The notes: generated by a model not told the origin, from the sequence alone. DNA of 64,000 bases from Variovorax paradoxus (GCA_016806145.1 CP063167.1:1236501-1300500); one strand, 5' to 3'. Positions 27,649 through 36,211 are shown, counted from the stretch's first letter. Numbers and translations: made by a program.

Positions 27649-28524
27649 ATGGCCTTTGACTTGGCCGACATCGGCGCGCGGGTGCGTGCCTACCGACTTG
27701 GTGCTGGTTACAACGCAGACGAGCTCGCTGCGCGACTGGGGGTGTCGCGTGCCGCGCTCTATCGCATCGAGCAAGGGGAGATCGTCAAGATCGACGTGAT
27801 CCAGAACATCGCCTCCATCCTCGGTACCAGTCTGGCCTCGCTGCTCGGGGCGGGGGCCGAGTACCACGCGAACGCCGCGAGCTACCAGGCACGCATGCAG
27901 CAGCTCGAGAAGAATGCGAGTCACATCGTCGCGCTCTTCAGTCCGCTGTCATACCTGTTGACCACCGAGGAGTACGACGAGTACCTTGCACTCATGATCG
28001 AGGAGGCGGAAGCGCCCGTCAGCCGCGTGCGCGCTGGTGCCCGAAGCGACCGCGGGACCGCGCTGCTGGAGACCCTCGGGCAGCGTCGGATCCAGGCCCG
28101 CGAGCACTCGCCGTCGATCACCTGTCTCTATTCGCTCGAGGAGCTGCGGCGACTGCTGACCCTAGGTTTGGTCGGGCGCCTTGGACTGCCGGCTGCCACG
28201 GTCGCGAAGCGCAGGCAGGCAGCTCAGCGCCAGGTGGAACACCTGGCCAGGCTGATGCGCACGGAACCGCTGGGCATCCAGATCGGCCTGGTTGAAAACG
28301 TGGTGCCGAACGTGGCATTCCAGCTGTTCTACCAATCCGATGCGGTGGTTCTCGGCACGAGTCCCTTTCGGATCGGCGAATTGCCGAACCTGGACGTGGG
28401 CGTGGCGATGATCACTTCCGCGAAGGAGGCTGTCGACCTGCACGTGCAGCTGTTCGATCGGCTATGGAGCCGTTGCAAGCGTGGGACCGATGGCGCCAGG
28501 CTGTTGGAAGAACTGCTCGATTGA
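27649..28524 (+). CDS. XRE-family transcriptional regulator with C-terminal ligand domain
   Basis: 291 residues. Residues 8-65 form a Cro/CI helix-turn-helix (VRAYRLGAGYNADELAARLGV, SRAALYRIEQGEI). The rest is a large mostly helical domain ending with GIQIGLVENVVPNVAFQLFY and SPFRIGELPNLDVGVAMIT, which looks like a ligand or effector domain. The ATG at 27649 follows a GAGG. It is divergent from the sugar-acid operon and is its likely regulator. Confidence 0.88.
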   Translation: MAFDLADIGARVRAYRLGAGYNADELAARLGVSRAALYRIEQGEIVKIDVIQNIASILGTSLASLLGAGAEYHANAASYQARMQQLEKNASHIVALFSPLSYLLTTEEYDEYLALMIEEAEAPVSRVRAGARSDRGTALLETLGQRRIQAREHSPSITCLYSLEELRRLLTLGLVGRLGLPAATVAKRRQAAQRQVEHLARLMRTEPLGIQIGLVENVVPNVAFQLFYQSDAVVLGTSPFRIGELPNLDVGVAMITSAKEAVDLHVQLFDRLWSRCKRGTDGARLLEELLD

Positions 28525-28552
28525 GCGTGGCGAACGTCCTTCCAGCGAGCCT

Positions 28553-28572
28553 GTGGCAATCCCATTTGCCAC
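28553..28572. terminator. Hairpin after XRE gene
   Basis: GTGGCAA and TTGCCAC form a perfect 7-base stem with a 6-base loop, 28 bases after the XRE stop. It has no T-run, so termination strength is uncertain. Confidence 0.4.
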
Positions 28573-28749
28573 ATCGCGTGACGTCATCTAGCGCTCTTTG
28601 AAGAAAGCTGCCGGCCTGCTCTCCAGGAACCGGCCGAAGCCCACCAGCCATCTGCGCGGTCGACGTCGGCCGGCTTGCCGAGAGCTCTCTCGAGGGGGCG
28701 CTCGACCCCAAGGCCTTCGGCATCGTCCCCCGATTCGAGGAGCAAATCG

Positions 28750-29010
28750 CGCGCCTTGAACACGATCATGGTCGGCAACAACAACGGTTGCCTCGCGCAA
28801 GGACTCACGAGCTTGCGCAAGGCGCAGATCGATGGCGAGCGGATGCAGGACTGCTACCAAATTCATCCAGCGGGACTTTGCGGAGATCGCCCGCAACTTC
28901 GGATGCCTGGGTCTGCCAGTCGACCGCCACCGCGATCCGCCGGACGCGCTGGACGAGGCGTCGTGCAGCGGGCTTGCGGCGGTGATCGACGTGCGGCATC
29001 GATCCCGCGG
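28750..29010 (+). pseudogene. Remnant of a thiamine-pyrophosphate enzyme C-terminus
   Basis: Two adjacent frames together read like the TPP-binding domain of an acetolactate synthase-type enzyme. The first has TIMVGNNNGCLAQG; after a shift near 28850 the second has DFAEIARNFGCLGLPVD and ALDEASCSGLAAVIDV. The rest of the gene is missing. No start or ribosome-binding site is present. Confidence 0.6.
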
Positions 29011-29190
29011 CTTTGGCGCCGTTGCCCTGGATGCCTTCTCTGTAAGCCTTGCTGTAAGGCCTGCAAGTACTTCGGGCAGCTTGGGCCAGGGAACTACGAC
29101 ACGATATCCTTGGCAGCGGCTTCAAGGGGCACAAGGATCGTGGTTCATCTCCGCTCAGATATGCTCAGCCGCACATCAGCGGGACCCGCC

Positions 29191-29301
29191 ATGCGAGAAG
29201 CCGAGTATTTCGTACTGAGGGCATTTGTCGCAGTGCAGGAGCAAGGGAGCTTCCACCGGGCGGCAGAACAGCTGCGCTTGAGGACGAGCATCCGCACGTA
29301 G
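29191..29301 (+). pseudogene. LysR-type regulator N-terminal fragment
   Basis: 36 codons: MREAEYFVLRAFVAVQEQ followed by GSFHRAAEQLRL, the first helices of a LysR helix-turn-helix. The frame then stops and nothing downstream continues the family. Confidence 0.6.
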
Positions 29302-29899
29302 TTTTTCTTGTATGCGCCGCGCAGGGCGACTTTCGTCGATGTAATGGTGTACCTTTTGCGATGAAAAGGAGTGGCCAGACGTCACCACGTCTTTTGTCGA
29401 GGGTTCGGTCCTGCGGGAGTTACGGGCGTCAGACATGCTTGCAGTACTCACCGTCTGCGGCACCTCAAAATGCCTCGGCATCGCTCTCGAACCTTTGAGC
29501 CAAGCCTTCACGCGGAATGTCCTCGGCTGGGGTCGACCTCGGGCAACTTCGTTTCCGCTGATGCGATTGGTGCGATGGTCTGGTTGCTGTGCGGAGTTCA
29601 GCGCCGACGGGGCACCTCAGACGCGCGCTCGGATGCAGGCTCGAGATTTATCCGCTACATACCTTGCACGACGAGGAAGTGAACATGCGATGGATGTTGA
29701 TTCAAGGAAGCTGACTGGCTGATACAAGAGCCGCGGCAAAAGAAGTTGCTGGCGCAATGATGCGCCGTCGAGATTCAATGGGATTGTTTCTAGAGTGCCA
29801 CTCGACCAACTCGATCGAAATCAACGCCCGCCCGGAATTACCGCCAGCGTGAAGATTCGGTTGTGCTCACCATTTTGAGCACGTCCAGGACTGGATCGG
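29302..29899. other. Non-coding or decayed region
   Basis: About 600 bases without a convincing gene on either strand. Short frames exist but show no motif, no ribosome-binding site and no family resemblance. Confidence 0.5.
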
Positions 29900-30508
29900 T
29901 TAGTTCGCGACTTTTTCGGGGAGCAGTTGATCGTCAGCTCGGTGCAACCCAATTCCGTCAAAGAACAGATCTACCAAGTGCGCGATACGCGCTTTTCCGC
30001 TGTGGGACTGCTCGACAGCAAGAGAGATCGCCGTGACCATGCACAACAGATCGTCCAGGGACAGATCCTCGCGAATCGCTCCCGCTTCTTGCGCACGCTG
30101 GAGCAGCCGCAGACCCTCATCGCTCCCCGCTTTGCAGCCGGGAGTGCCGCTTTTAAGTACCGCGCCCAGCGATGCAGCTAGTCCGTGATAGTGGCTGGCA
30201 TGCATCACGAGCGCTCGAACGAAAGCGCGTATGGAGGCTGTGGGTTCGGGCGCAGGGTCTGCGGCTCGACTCGCCGCTGCGAGCGACAACAGGCGCTCAT
30301 CGCTCAGTGCGGCAAGCAGGGCCTCGCGCGTCGGGAAGCGGCGATAAAGCGTCCCGATCCCCACCTTCGCACGCTTGGCAACATCGTCGAGCGAGGCATC
30401 AGCACCACGCTCGAGAAACACCTCTTCGGCAGCTGCAAGGATACGCTCCCGATTGCGCGCTGCATCGGCGCGTAGTGGCGCCTCATCGGTGGCAGGACTT
30501 TCTTTCAT
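29900..30508 (-). CDS. TetR-family repressor
   Basis: 202 residues. The N-terminal helix-turn-helix is textbook (RERILAAAEEVFLERGADA, VGIGTLYRRFPTREALL); the ligand domain is helical. It is divergent from an SDR gene across a 101-base region filled by three operator-like repeats, so it should repress both itself and the SDR gene. Confidence 0.93.
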   Translation of the reverse strand: MKESPATDEAPLRADAARNRERILAAAEEVFLERGADASLDDVAKRAKVGIGTLYRRFPTREALLAALSDERLLSLAAASRAADPAPEPTASIRAFVRALVMHASHYHGLAASLGAVLKSGTPGCKAGSDEGLRLLQRAQEAGAIREDLSLDDLLCMVTAISLAVEQSHSGKARIAHLVDLFFDGIGLHRADDQLLPEKVAN

Positions 30509-30524
30509 ATCCGGTCTTGGTTAC

Positions 30525-30593
30525 AAGTGGATGATAGCTCCGCTTCAAAAGTGGATGGTTCCTCCATATAATAAGTGGAGGAATACTCCACTT
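30525..30593. promoter_or_regulatory. Three tandem TetR operator-like elements with a 24-base period
   Basis: Three 21-base elements start at 30525, 30549 and 30573. Each opens with AAGTGGA, has a 5-base spacer after the eighth base, and continues CTCC. The third is a perfect inverted repeat (AAGTGGAG and CTCCACTT). The even spacing fills the whole TetR-SDR intergenic region. Confidence 0.75.
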
Positions 30594-30609
30594 TAGAGAT
30601 GAGGTACGC

Positions 30610-31359
30610 ATGGGCAAGCGATTTATAGACAAAGTTGTAGCGATTACCGGTGGCAGCGAAGGCATCGGACTGGCAACTGCCAAGCTCTTCGCCGCAGAGG
30701 GCGCGCGGGTCTACGTCACCGGACGCAGACAGGAGCGACTCAACGACGCCGTCCGGGAAATTGGCAACGGTGCTATCGGCGTACAGGGAGATGCCGCGAA
30801 CCTCACCGACCTCGATCGCCTCTACGAGCGCATTCAGCGCGAGAGCGGCAAGCTGGATGTTGTGTTTGCCAACGCTGGCATCGCCGAGGGCGAGCCGCGC
30901 CCGCTGGGCACGATTGACGAAGCCGGCTTTGACCGCCTATTCGACTTGAATGTACGTGGCGTGCTTTTTACCGTGCAGAAGGCATTGCCACTGATGACTG
31001 CTGGCGCCGCAGTCATCCTGAACGGCTCGGTCGCCGGCAGTAAAGGCTTTCCCGACCAAACGCTCTACAACGCGAGCAAGGCGGCAGTGCGTTCGTTCGC
31101 GCGAACCTGGACGGCCGACCTGAAGGAGCGCGGAATCCGCGTCAACGTGGTATCGCCGGGCGGCACTGAGACCAGCCTGATGCGTAGCTACCTTGATTCG
31201 CGACCGGGCGTCGAAGACATGCTGAAGCAGGTCGTGCCTCTCGGTCGCCTGGGTCAGCCAGACGAGATCGCGCGCGCCGTGCTGTTCCTTGCATCACATG
31301 AGAGCAGCTACATTGCCGGCATTGAACTCTTCGTGGATGGCGGCTCGATCGCTGTTTGA
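30610..31359 (+). CDS. Short-chain dehydrogenase/reductase
   Basis: 249-residue classical SDR. Cofactor motif ITGGSEGIG, ANAG motif as FANAGIAEG, catalytic Tyr and Lys in YNASKAAV, and PGG after strand 6. C-terminal LFVDGGS is typical. The substrate is unknown. TetR-SDR pairs of this kind often respond to reactive small molecules or quinone-like compounds; that is a general tendency, not shown here. Confidence 0.92.
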   Translation: MGKRFIDKVVAITGGSEGIGLATAKLFAAEGARVYVTGRRQERLNDAVREIGNGAIGVQGDAANLTDLDRLYERIQRESGKLDVVFANAGIAEGEPRPLGTIDEAGFDRLFDLNVRGVLFTVQKALPLMTAGAAVILNGSVAGSKGFPDQTLYNASKAAVRSFARTWTADLKERGIRVNVVSPGGTETSLMRSYLDSRPGVEDMLKQVVPLGRLGQPDEIARAVLFLASHESSYIAGIELFVDGGSIAV

Positions 31360-31581
31360 GACTCTTTCCGACGACGACTTCCTGCAAGCTGCGCAGCGCT
31401 AGGTCACGGGAACAAGTCCTTGCCGTCGGTGTCGAACGCCAGGATCGGCGTACCCATGCTTCGCGCTAATTGCGAGCGCCACGTCTGTTCGGTGTGCGCT
31501 AGACGCAGGGCGCGGCCTCCGGTCGATTGATCGAGGTGCCCTGAGAGTCACGCGAACGCTCTAGGTGGGCCTTGTGGACAC

Positions 31582-31659
31582 CTATCTGTAGTTTCCCAAG
31601 ACATAGGGGATGGCGCGCTGTTGTTCGCCGCTGTTTCGATGCAGATCGAACTGCGCCAT
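31582..31659 (-). pseudogene. ccdB: CcdB-type toxin, truncated after 25 codons
   Basis: The frame starts three bases beyond the antitoxin stop and reads MAQFDLHRNSGEQQ then AIPYVL, the N-terminus of a CcdB gyrase poison, before a TAG at 31582. A normal CcdB is about 100 residues. Nothing downstream restores the family, so the toxin is dead. Confidence 0.75.
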
Positions 31660-31662
31660 GCC

Positions 31663-31938
31663 TCAGAGGGGCGAGTGTTCGTCTGCGAAAGAGCCCCACT
31701 GGGCCTGTACGGCGTTCCAGCCGTCAGCGCATGCATCGGCCCAATGGCGCTGTTGCTGGATCCGTTCCTCGCCGCGTGCACGGGGAGCTTCCTGCAATTC
31801 ATTTATCTCTTGAGGAGAAATGATGTAAGCCGCGGGACGGCCGCGTTGGGTGATGGCGACGGGCTCGCGTTGAGCAGAGCCCAGCAGTTGCCCGAAGCGA
31901 TTTTGTGCTTCGGCCGAGGTGACATTGAGCATGAACAT
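31663..31938 (-). CDS. Antitoxin with Phd-like N-terminus and CcdA-like C-terminus
   Basis: 91 residues. The first half (VTSAEAQNRFGQLL, VAITQRGRPAAYIIS) is the Phd/YefM DNA-binding fold. The tail QWGSFADEH matches the CcdB-neutralising tail of CcdA (GSFADEN in E. coli). This mosaic sits directly upstream of a CcdB remnant, so the tail assignment makes sense. The ATG at 31938 is one of two close starts (the other at 31932). An inverted repeat lies just upstream. Confidence 0.82.
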   Translation of the reverse strand: MFMLNVTSAEAQNRFGQLLGSAQREPVAITQRGRPAAYIISPQEINELQEAPRARGEERIQQQRHWADACADGWNAVQAQWGSFADEHSPL

Positions 31939-31948
31939 TCCCAAATTG

Positions 31949-31965
31949 GCTAAATACAGTTTAGC
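31949..31965. promoter_or_regulatory. Inverted repeat upstream of the antitoxin gene
   Basis: GCTAAA and TTTAGC with a 5-base spacer, ten bases before the antitoxin start. A good candidate for the autoregulatory operator of the toxin-antitoxin pair. Confidence 0.6.
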
Positions 31966-32003
31966 TGGCGTATGTCATGAATTGCCGAGGTGCAAGCGTC
32001 TGC

Positions 32004-32168
32004 TTAGTAGCCAGAGCCGTGGATCGCCGTGGTCTCCCCCTCGAGCACCAGCGTCGGCGGACTGGCGAGCACGCCCTCGCCGCGGTAGGCCGCTCGCGGC
32101 CTCCCAGCCGAGCGGGTGAGGCTCCAGAAGGCCAGGCCCTCGATGTAGATCGTCGGCGTGGTGCTCAT
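32004..32168 (-). pseudogene. Remnant of a second ketoacyl-synthase-type gene
   Basis: The first codons, IYIEGLAFWS, resemble the opening of ketoacyl-synthase-like proteins found beside aryl-polyene genes. Two frames further the stretch HPLGWEAASGLPRGEG continues that family, so there is a small frameshift; the frame ends at TAA 32004. The remainder is absent. It follows the intact synthase on the same strand. Confidence 0.55.
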
Positions 32169-32229
32169 GGAAGTACCTTCGTGCTTCGCACCGCGGTCCG
32201 AGCTTGCTTGGGGCGGCCTGGGGCGGCGC

Positions 32230-33435
32230 TCATGCCTGCGCCGCCTTACCGAACACCAGCGCGCAGTTGTTGCCGCCGAAGCCGAAGGAGTTGGAGAGCG
32301 CGTAGCGCACCTCGCCGTGCGCCGGCGCGAGCCGGATCTGCGGGCCGAAGCCCGGGTCCAGCGCGGCCGAGTTGACCGTGCCCGGCATCAGGCCGCGCTC
32401 GATCGCCAGCAGGCTGATCACCGCCTCGACGATGCCCGCGGCACCCAGCGTGTGGCCCGTGAAGCCCTTGGTCGAGCTCGCATGCGTGCGCGCCGGGAAG
32501 CGGCGCGCCACCAGCGCGCCCTCGACCTCGTCGTTCTTCTGGCTCGCGGTGCCATGCATGTTGATGTAGTCGATCGCCTCGGGCGCGAGGCCGGCGCGCG
32601 CCAGCGCCTCGTCGAGCGCGCGCTCGGCGCCCAGGCCCTCGGGATGCGGCGTCGACATGTGGTGCGCGTCGCTGGCCTCGCCGTAGCCCAGCAGCTGCAA
32701 TCCTGTGGCGGAAGCCGCGTCGGCGCGCTCGAGCAGCGCGAAGCCCGCGGCCTCGCCCAGGCTGATGCCGTCGCGGTCCGGATCGAAGGGCCGGCACGGC
32801 CCGCCGGACACCAGCTCGAGCGAGTTGAAGCCGAACAGCACGCTGCCGCACAGCGTGTCGACGCCGCCGACCACGGCCGCGTCGACCAGGCCCAGGCGGA
32901 TCAGCCGCTCGGCCGAGGCGAACACCTTGGCGCTCGACGAGCAGGCGGTGGAGATGGTCTCGCTCGGCCCCTCGAGGCCCAGCACTTCCTGCACGAACAT
33001 CGCGAGCGAATGCGGCGTGTGCACCTTGGGGCGTCGCTGTGCGGGCGGAAAGGCGCCGCTGGCGTCGAGTTGGGTATAAGCAAGCTCGGCCTCACCGATG
33101 CTCGAGGTCGAGGTGCCGAGGATCAGCGCGATGCGCGCCGCGCCATGGCGCCCGCGCGCCTCGGCCACGGCCTCGAGGAAGCCGTCGGCTTGCAGGCCGA
33201 GCCAGGCCAGCCGGTTGTTGCGGCAGTCCCAGTGCGCGAGGGCATCGGGCAGGCGGAGCTCTTCGAGGCCGTCGACGCGGCCGATCCAGGTCGGCAGCGG
33301 CGCGGGGCCGAAGTCGTTGGCGCGCAGGCCGCTGCGCGAATGTTCGAGCGCTTCGGCAAGCGGCTCCTTGCCGACGCCGACGGCCGAGGTGGCCGTGTAG
33401 GCGCTGATCTGGAGGGGGGGAATGCGGGCGGGCAT
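32230..33435 (-). CDS. Beta-ketoacyl-ACP synthase (FabF/FabB type, aryl-polyene-like)
   Basis: 401-residue condensing enzyme. Active Cys in STACSSSAKV, first His in NMHGTASQKND, Lys/His region SSTKGFTGHTLGAAG and C-terminal NSFGFGGNN are all present, so it may be active. It extends acyl-ACP chains. The sequence type and the neighbouring remnant recall aryl-polyene pigment clusters, but no ACP, dehydratase or reductase genes are in the window. The ATG at 33435 is preferred over a TTG seven codons upstream. Confidence 0.88.
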   Translation of the reverse strand: MPARIPPLQISAYTATSAVGVGKEPLAEALEHSRSGLRANDFGPAPLPTWIGRVDGLEELRLPDALAHWDCRNNRLAWLGLQADGFLEAVAEARGRHGAARIALILGTSTSSIGEAELAYTQLDASGAFPPAQRRPKVHTPHSLAMFVQEVLGLEGPSETISTACSSSAKVFASAERLIRLGLVDAAVVGGVDTLCGSVLFGFNSLELVSGGPCRPFDPDRDGISLGEAAGFALLERADAASATGLQLLGYGEASDAHHMSTPHPEGLGAERALDEALARAGLAPEAIDYINMHGTASQKNDEVEGALVARRFPARTHASSTKGFTGHTLGAAGIVEAVISLLAIERGLMPGTVNSAALDPGFGPQIRLAPAHGEVRYALSNSFGFGGNNCALVFGKAAQA

Positions 33436-34081
33436 GGCGCTGGCTGGGCGGGGCAAGAGATCGTGGGTCGCACTTCTTCCGAGACTTGTCGACGATATGC
33501 AAAGCTTAACAATTGAGGGTGAGGACTCCTGTCAGTGGTGGGCTATGGGTGTCGTCTCCCGAAGAGCCGTCATCGTGGCGCACCGCGAAGTAGCCGCCGT
33601 CAGCGCCGCGGGCATCGGCGCGCGAGCAGGTTGCGACATGCGATCGGAGCGAGGTCAAAGACGGCGACGAACATGCCGGAGCTTGCGAGGAGCTTCGCGA
33701 CGGTCGCATCCGCGGGTTGAACCGCGCGTACGGCGAGACTTGTTCCTGAGACTTAGGTACCGGCGAGGAGGGGGGAGGAGGGGGGAGGAGGGGGCAGCCT
33801 GTTCCCCGGGTGCGCCGACTCAGAAAGGATCGGAGCGCTCTTCGAAGCTCGCGCACGCGGCGGACAATTGTGATGGTCCCAAAAGCTCAGCATCGCTCGC
33901 GCATTCCTGGCCAGCGCCCCGGCCGATGGCTTCGCCAGTCAGAACCTTTGATTGACGGGGGGACGGTCTGGGCACGCTGCAGCTGTTGCAGAGTAAACTG
34001 CAGTCGGCCCCCGTCTTAGGTTGCGCCGCCAGCGCGCAATGCCGCCCCTCGGTACCACCGACGCACGGCTCTTGTGAAGCC
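33436..34081. other. Intergenic region with G-rich repeat, no gene seen
   Basis: About 650 bases between divergent genes (ketoacyl synthase on minus, LysR on plus). A long plus-strand frame exists but shows no family features. The notable element is the G-rich repeat near 33765-33795. The LysR promoter should be near the right end. Confidence 0.5.
33765..33795 (+). repeat. G-rich tandem decamer repeat (possible G-quadruplex)
   Basis: About three copies of GGGGGAGGAG in a row. The plus strand has several runs of three or more G close together, enough for a G-quadruplex. No function can be assigned. Confidence 0.7.
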
Positions 34082-35047
34082 ATGAACGTTAGGCAACTGC
34101 GCTACTTTCTCCAAATCGCCGAACTCGGCAGCGTGACGCGCGCTGCGGAGGTCTTGCACATCGCCCAGCCGGCGCTGTCGCGTCAGATGCGCTCGCTCGA
34201 AGAAGACCTCGATGCGACGCTGCTACACCGTTCCGAACGTGGTATCACGCTGACGGAGGCTGGGGAATGTCTTCGCGGAAGTGCCGTCGAACTGCTGCGC
34301 CATTTCGATCGGGTCCGCTCCGAGGTCCGAGATCGGTCCGGTGACGCCAGCGGTGAGCTCACGATCGCGCTGCCTCCGTCCATGTCGGAGTTGCTCGCGT
34401 TTCCGGTCGTACAGCGATTCAGGACCAGTTTTCCTAACGTCTTGCTGAGGGTATTCGAAGGATCAAGCGGAGTGCTCGACGCCTGGTCAATGGTCGCACA
34501 GGGCAGGGCCGACCTGGCAGTGGTCGCCTCCGGGGAACCCCTCGCCAGTCTTGAGGCCTTCCCTTTCATCGAAGAGCCAATGTGTCTGATCGGCCCAGCC
34601 GAATCAGGTCTTTCCATGGACAAGCCGTTGGCCCTGGAAGATCTTGTCGATCGGCCGATGGTTGCGATGAGCCGCCCGAATGTGGGACGCATGATCGTGG
34701 AAAGCGCGATGGCCGAACGGAATTTGCGCCTCAACATTGCGATGGAGGTCAACACTCGGCAACTGGTGTTGAGGGCGGTGGAATCGGGCTTGGGGTTCAC
34801 GACCCTGCCGGTGTGCTCCGGGAGCGACCTGCTTGAGCGTGGTGCCATCTCCATGGCACCCATCAAGGACGTGATGATCTCCTGGCTTCTGATAAAAGGC
34901 CGCGAACAAGGTTTGTCCGTTGCGGGCCAGCGCATGCAACTCATGCTGCGGCAAGTCGCCCATGAGCAGATATCAGGCGGTCGCTGGCCACTTGCCAGAC
35001 TGAAGGGGTTCATCCCGTCAGGGACGGACGTTGCTCGCCTGCCTTGA
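34082..35047 (+). CDS. LysR-type regulator of the catabolic cluster
   Basis: 321 residues. The N-terminal helix-turn-helix is MNVRQLRYFLQIAELGSVT, AAEVLHIAQPALSRQMRSLE. The effector domain resembles NAC/CbbR-like regulators (GELTIALPPSMSELLAFPV). The start at 34082 overlaps no other gene. It is transcribed in the same direction as the Bug receptor gene 108 bases downstream. The palindrome repeated in front of three units of this cluster is the likely binding site. Confidence 0.92.
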   Translation: MNVRQLRYFLQIAELGSVTRAAEVLHIAQPALSRQMRSLEEDLDATLLHRSERGITLTEAGECLRGSAVELLRHFDRVRSEVRDRSGDASGELTIALPPSMSELLAFPVVQRFRTSFPNVLLRVFEGSSGVLDAWSMVAQGRADLAVVASGEPLASLEAFPFIEEPMCLIGPAESGLSMDKPLALEDLVDRPMVAMSRPNVGRMIVESAMAERNLRLNIAMEVNTRQLVLRAVESGLGFTTLPVCSGSDLLERGAISMAPIKDVMISWLLIKGREQGLSVAGQRMQLMLRQVAHEQISGGRWPLARLKGFIPSGTDVARLP

Positions 35048-35172
35048 CGTGACACCGGGATCGGCATGGTCGCCATGCCGAGAAAGCATTTCCGCCGCCA
35101 TTGCCTCGTTGCTAACCTCTTCTCCAGTCTAATTACTACTAGAGGAGACAGTCGTATGAACAGGCGAAACAT
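35048..35172 (+). repeat. Leader duplication, copy A (in front of Bug gene)
   Basis: About 125 bases closely resembling 44026-44150, with no length difference between the first base and the ATG (107 bases in both). It holds the palindrome, AAAGCATTTCCGCCG, GCTAACCT and the start ATGAACAGGCGAAACAT. This is the presumed parent copy, because here the frame continues into a full gene. Confidence 0.85.
35062..35080. promoter_or_regulatory. Palindrome GGCATG-N5-CATGCC, copy 1
   Basis: CGGCATGG and CCATGCCG separated by TCG. It lies 94 to 76 bases before the Bug start codon and recurs at 36212-36228 and 44040-44058. Candidate operator for the LysR regulator encoded directly upstream. Confidence 0.7.
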
Positions 35173-36124
35173 GATCGCCGGGTCGCTGGCGTCGATGCTG
35201 GGAACCCAACTGCGCGCGCAGGGCGGCAACGGCTATCCGCACCGTCCGGTAACGCTCATTTTCCCCTTTCCCCCTGGATCGCCGGGGGATGCGGAAGCGC
35301 GAGAGATCGGCATCTCGATGCAGAAGGCGACTGGTCAGCCGCTCGTCATGGACTATCGCCCCGGCGCAAGCGGCATTATCGGCACGCAGCTCGCCCAGCG
35401 AGCTGCACCGGACGGCTACACGCTGCTGTACGGCTCGACGACATCGATCGTGACGGGACCCGCCGTCACCATGAAGTCCCCCTATAGCGGGACAACCGAC
35501 TTTGAGCCGCTCACGGGAATCGGTCGGATCGACGGGCTCCTGGTTGTGCCGGCCAATTCCAAGTACCACACGGCGCAGGAGCTTGCCGAAGCGCTCAAGG
35601 CAAATCCAGGCAAGTTGAACTACGGCACGATCGGGCCCGGCTCGATGTCGCACCTGATCGGCGAGCTCTACCTGCGGACCGTTGGCGCGAAGGCGACGCC
35701 TGTCGCGTACAAGGGAACACCGCAGGCCTTGCAGGCGCTGGTTGCCGGAGAAATCGACTTTCTCGCGGACAGTGTGGCGTCAGCCGGCGGCCTCATCGAC
35801 GCTGGAAGGGTTCGTCCGCTGGCGGTGGCAACCAGCAAGCGCCTGTCACAGTTGCCTGATGTCCCGACACTCACTGAGACCGGACTCAAATTGGTACTCG
35901 GGGTGTGGCTCGGGTTGTTTGCGCCGAAAGGGACGCCTCGCTCGGTGCTGGATCAATGGGCGCTATGCGCGAGCGACTATCTGCGCGACGCGGACGTGCG
36001 TTCGAAGTTGCTTGCGAGGGGGATAGAGCCGACTCCGAGCACGCCCCAGGAATTTGCGCGTCAGGTTGCGGCAGACGAGGCGCAGTGGCGGCCGCTCATC
36101 AGGTCGTTGAACATCCAGACTTGA
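35156..36124 (+). CDS. Bug/TctC-family periplasmic solute receptor
   Basis: 322 residues, with AGAGGAGA before the ATG at 35156. A short Tat-like or Sec signal (MNRRNMIAGSLASMLG) is followed by PVTLIFPFPPGSPGDAEAR, the family signature VAYKGTPQALQALVAGEID and LADSVASAGGLIDAGRVRPL. It binds a carboxylate in the periplasm; no TctA/TctB genes accompany it. A strong terminator follows, so it is a transcription unit of its own, although the flanking genes share its operator. Confidence 0.92.
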   Translation: MNRRNMIAGSLASMLGTQLRAQGGNGYPHRPVTLIFPFPPGSPGDAEAREIGISMQKATGQPLVMDYRPGASGIIGTQLAQRAAPDGYTLLYGSTTSIVTGPAVTMKSPYSGTTDFEPLTGIGRIDGLLVVPANSKYHTAQELAEALKANPGKLNYGTIGPGSMSHLIGELYLRTVGAKATPVAYKGTPQALQALVAGEIDFLADSVASAGGLIDAGRVRPLAVATSKRLSQLPDVPTLTETGLKLVLGVWLGLFAPKGTPRSVLDQWALCASDYLRDADVRSKLLARGIEPTPSTPQEFARQVAADEAQWRPLIRSLNIQT

Positions 36125-36144
36125 GAGTTTCGAGTCCGAATACA

Positions 36145-36176
36145 GCGGGCGACCTTTTGGTCGCCCGCTTTTTTTT
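36145..36176 (+). terminator. Rho-independent terminator after Bug gene
   Basis: GCGGGCGACC and GGTCGCCCGC form a perfect 10-base stem with a TTTT loop followed by eight T. It lies 20 bases after the receptor stop. Confidence 0.93.
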
Positions 36177-36211
36177 GCCTTTCCGCCCATCGCATACACG
36201 CCACTGTCCAG

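Noticed and set aside
28588..28896. Minus-strand frame ending GRFLESRPAAFFKER, reminiscent of an enoyl-CoA hydratase C-terminus
   Set aside because: Only about 15 residues look right and the rest of the frame does not follow the family; the opposite strand gives a better match to a TPP enzyme.
33422..33955. 177-codon plus-strand frame in the ketoacyl synthase-LysR gap
   Set aside because: It runs through the G-rich repeat, is rich in Arg and Ser as expected of shadow frames, and has no motif.
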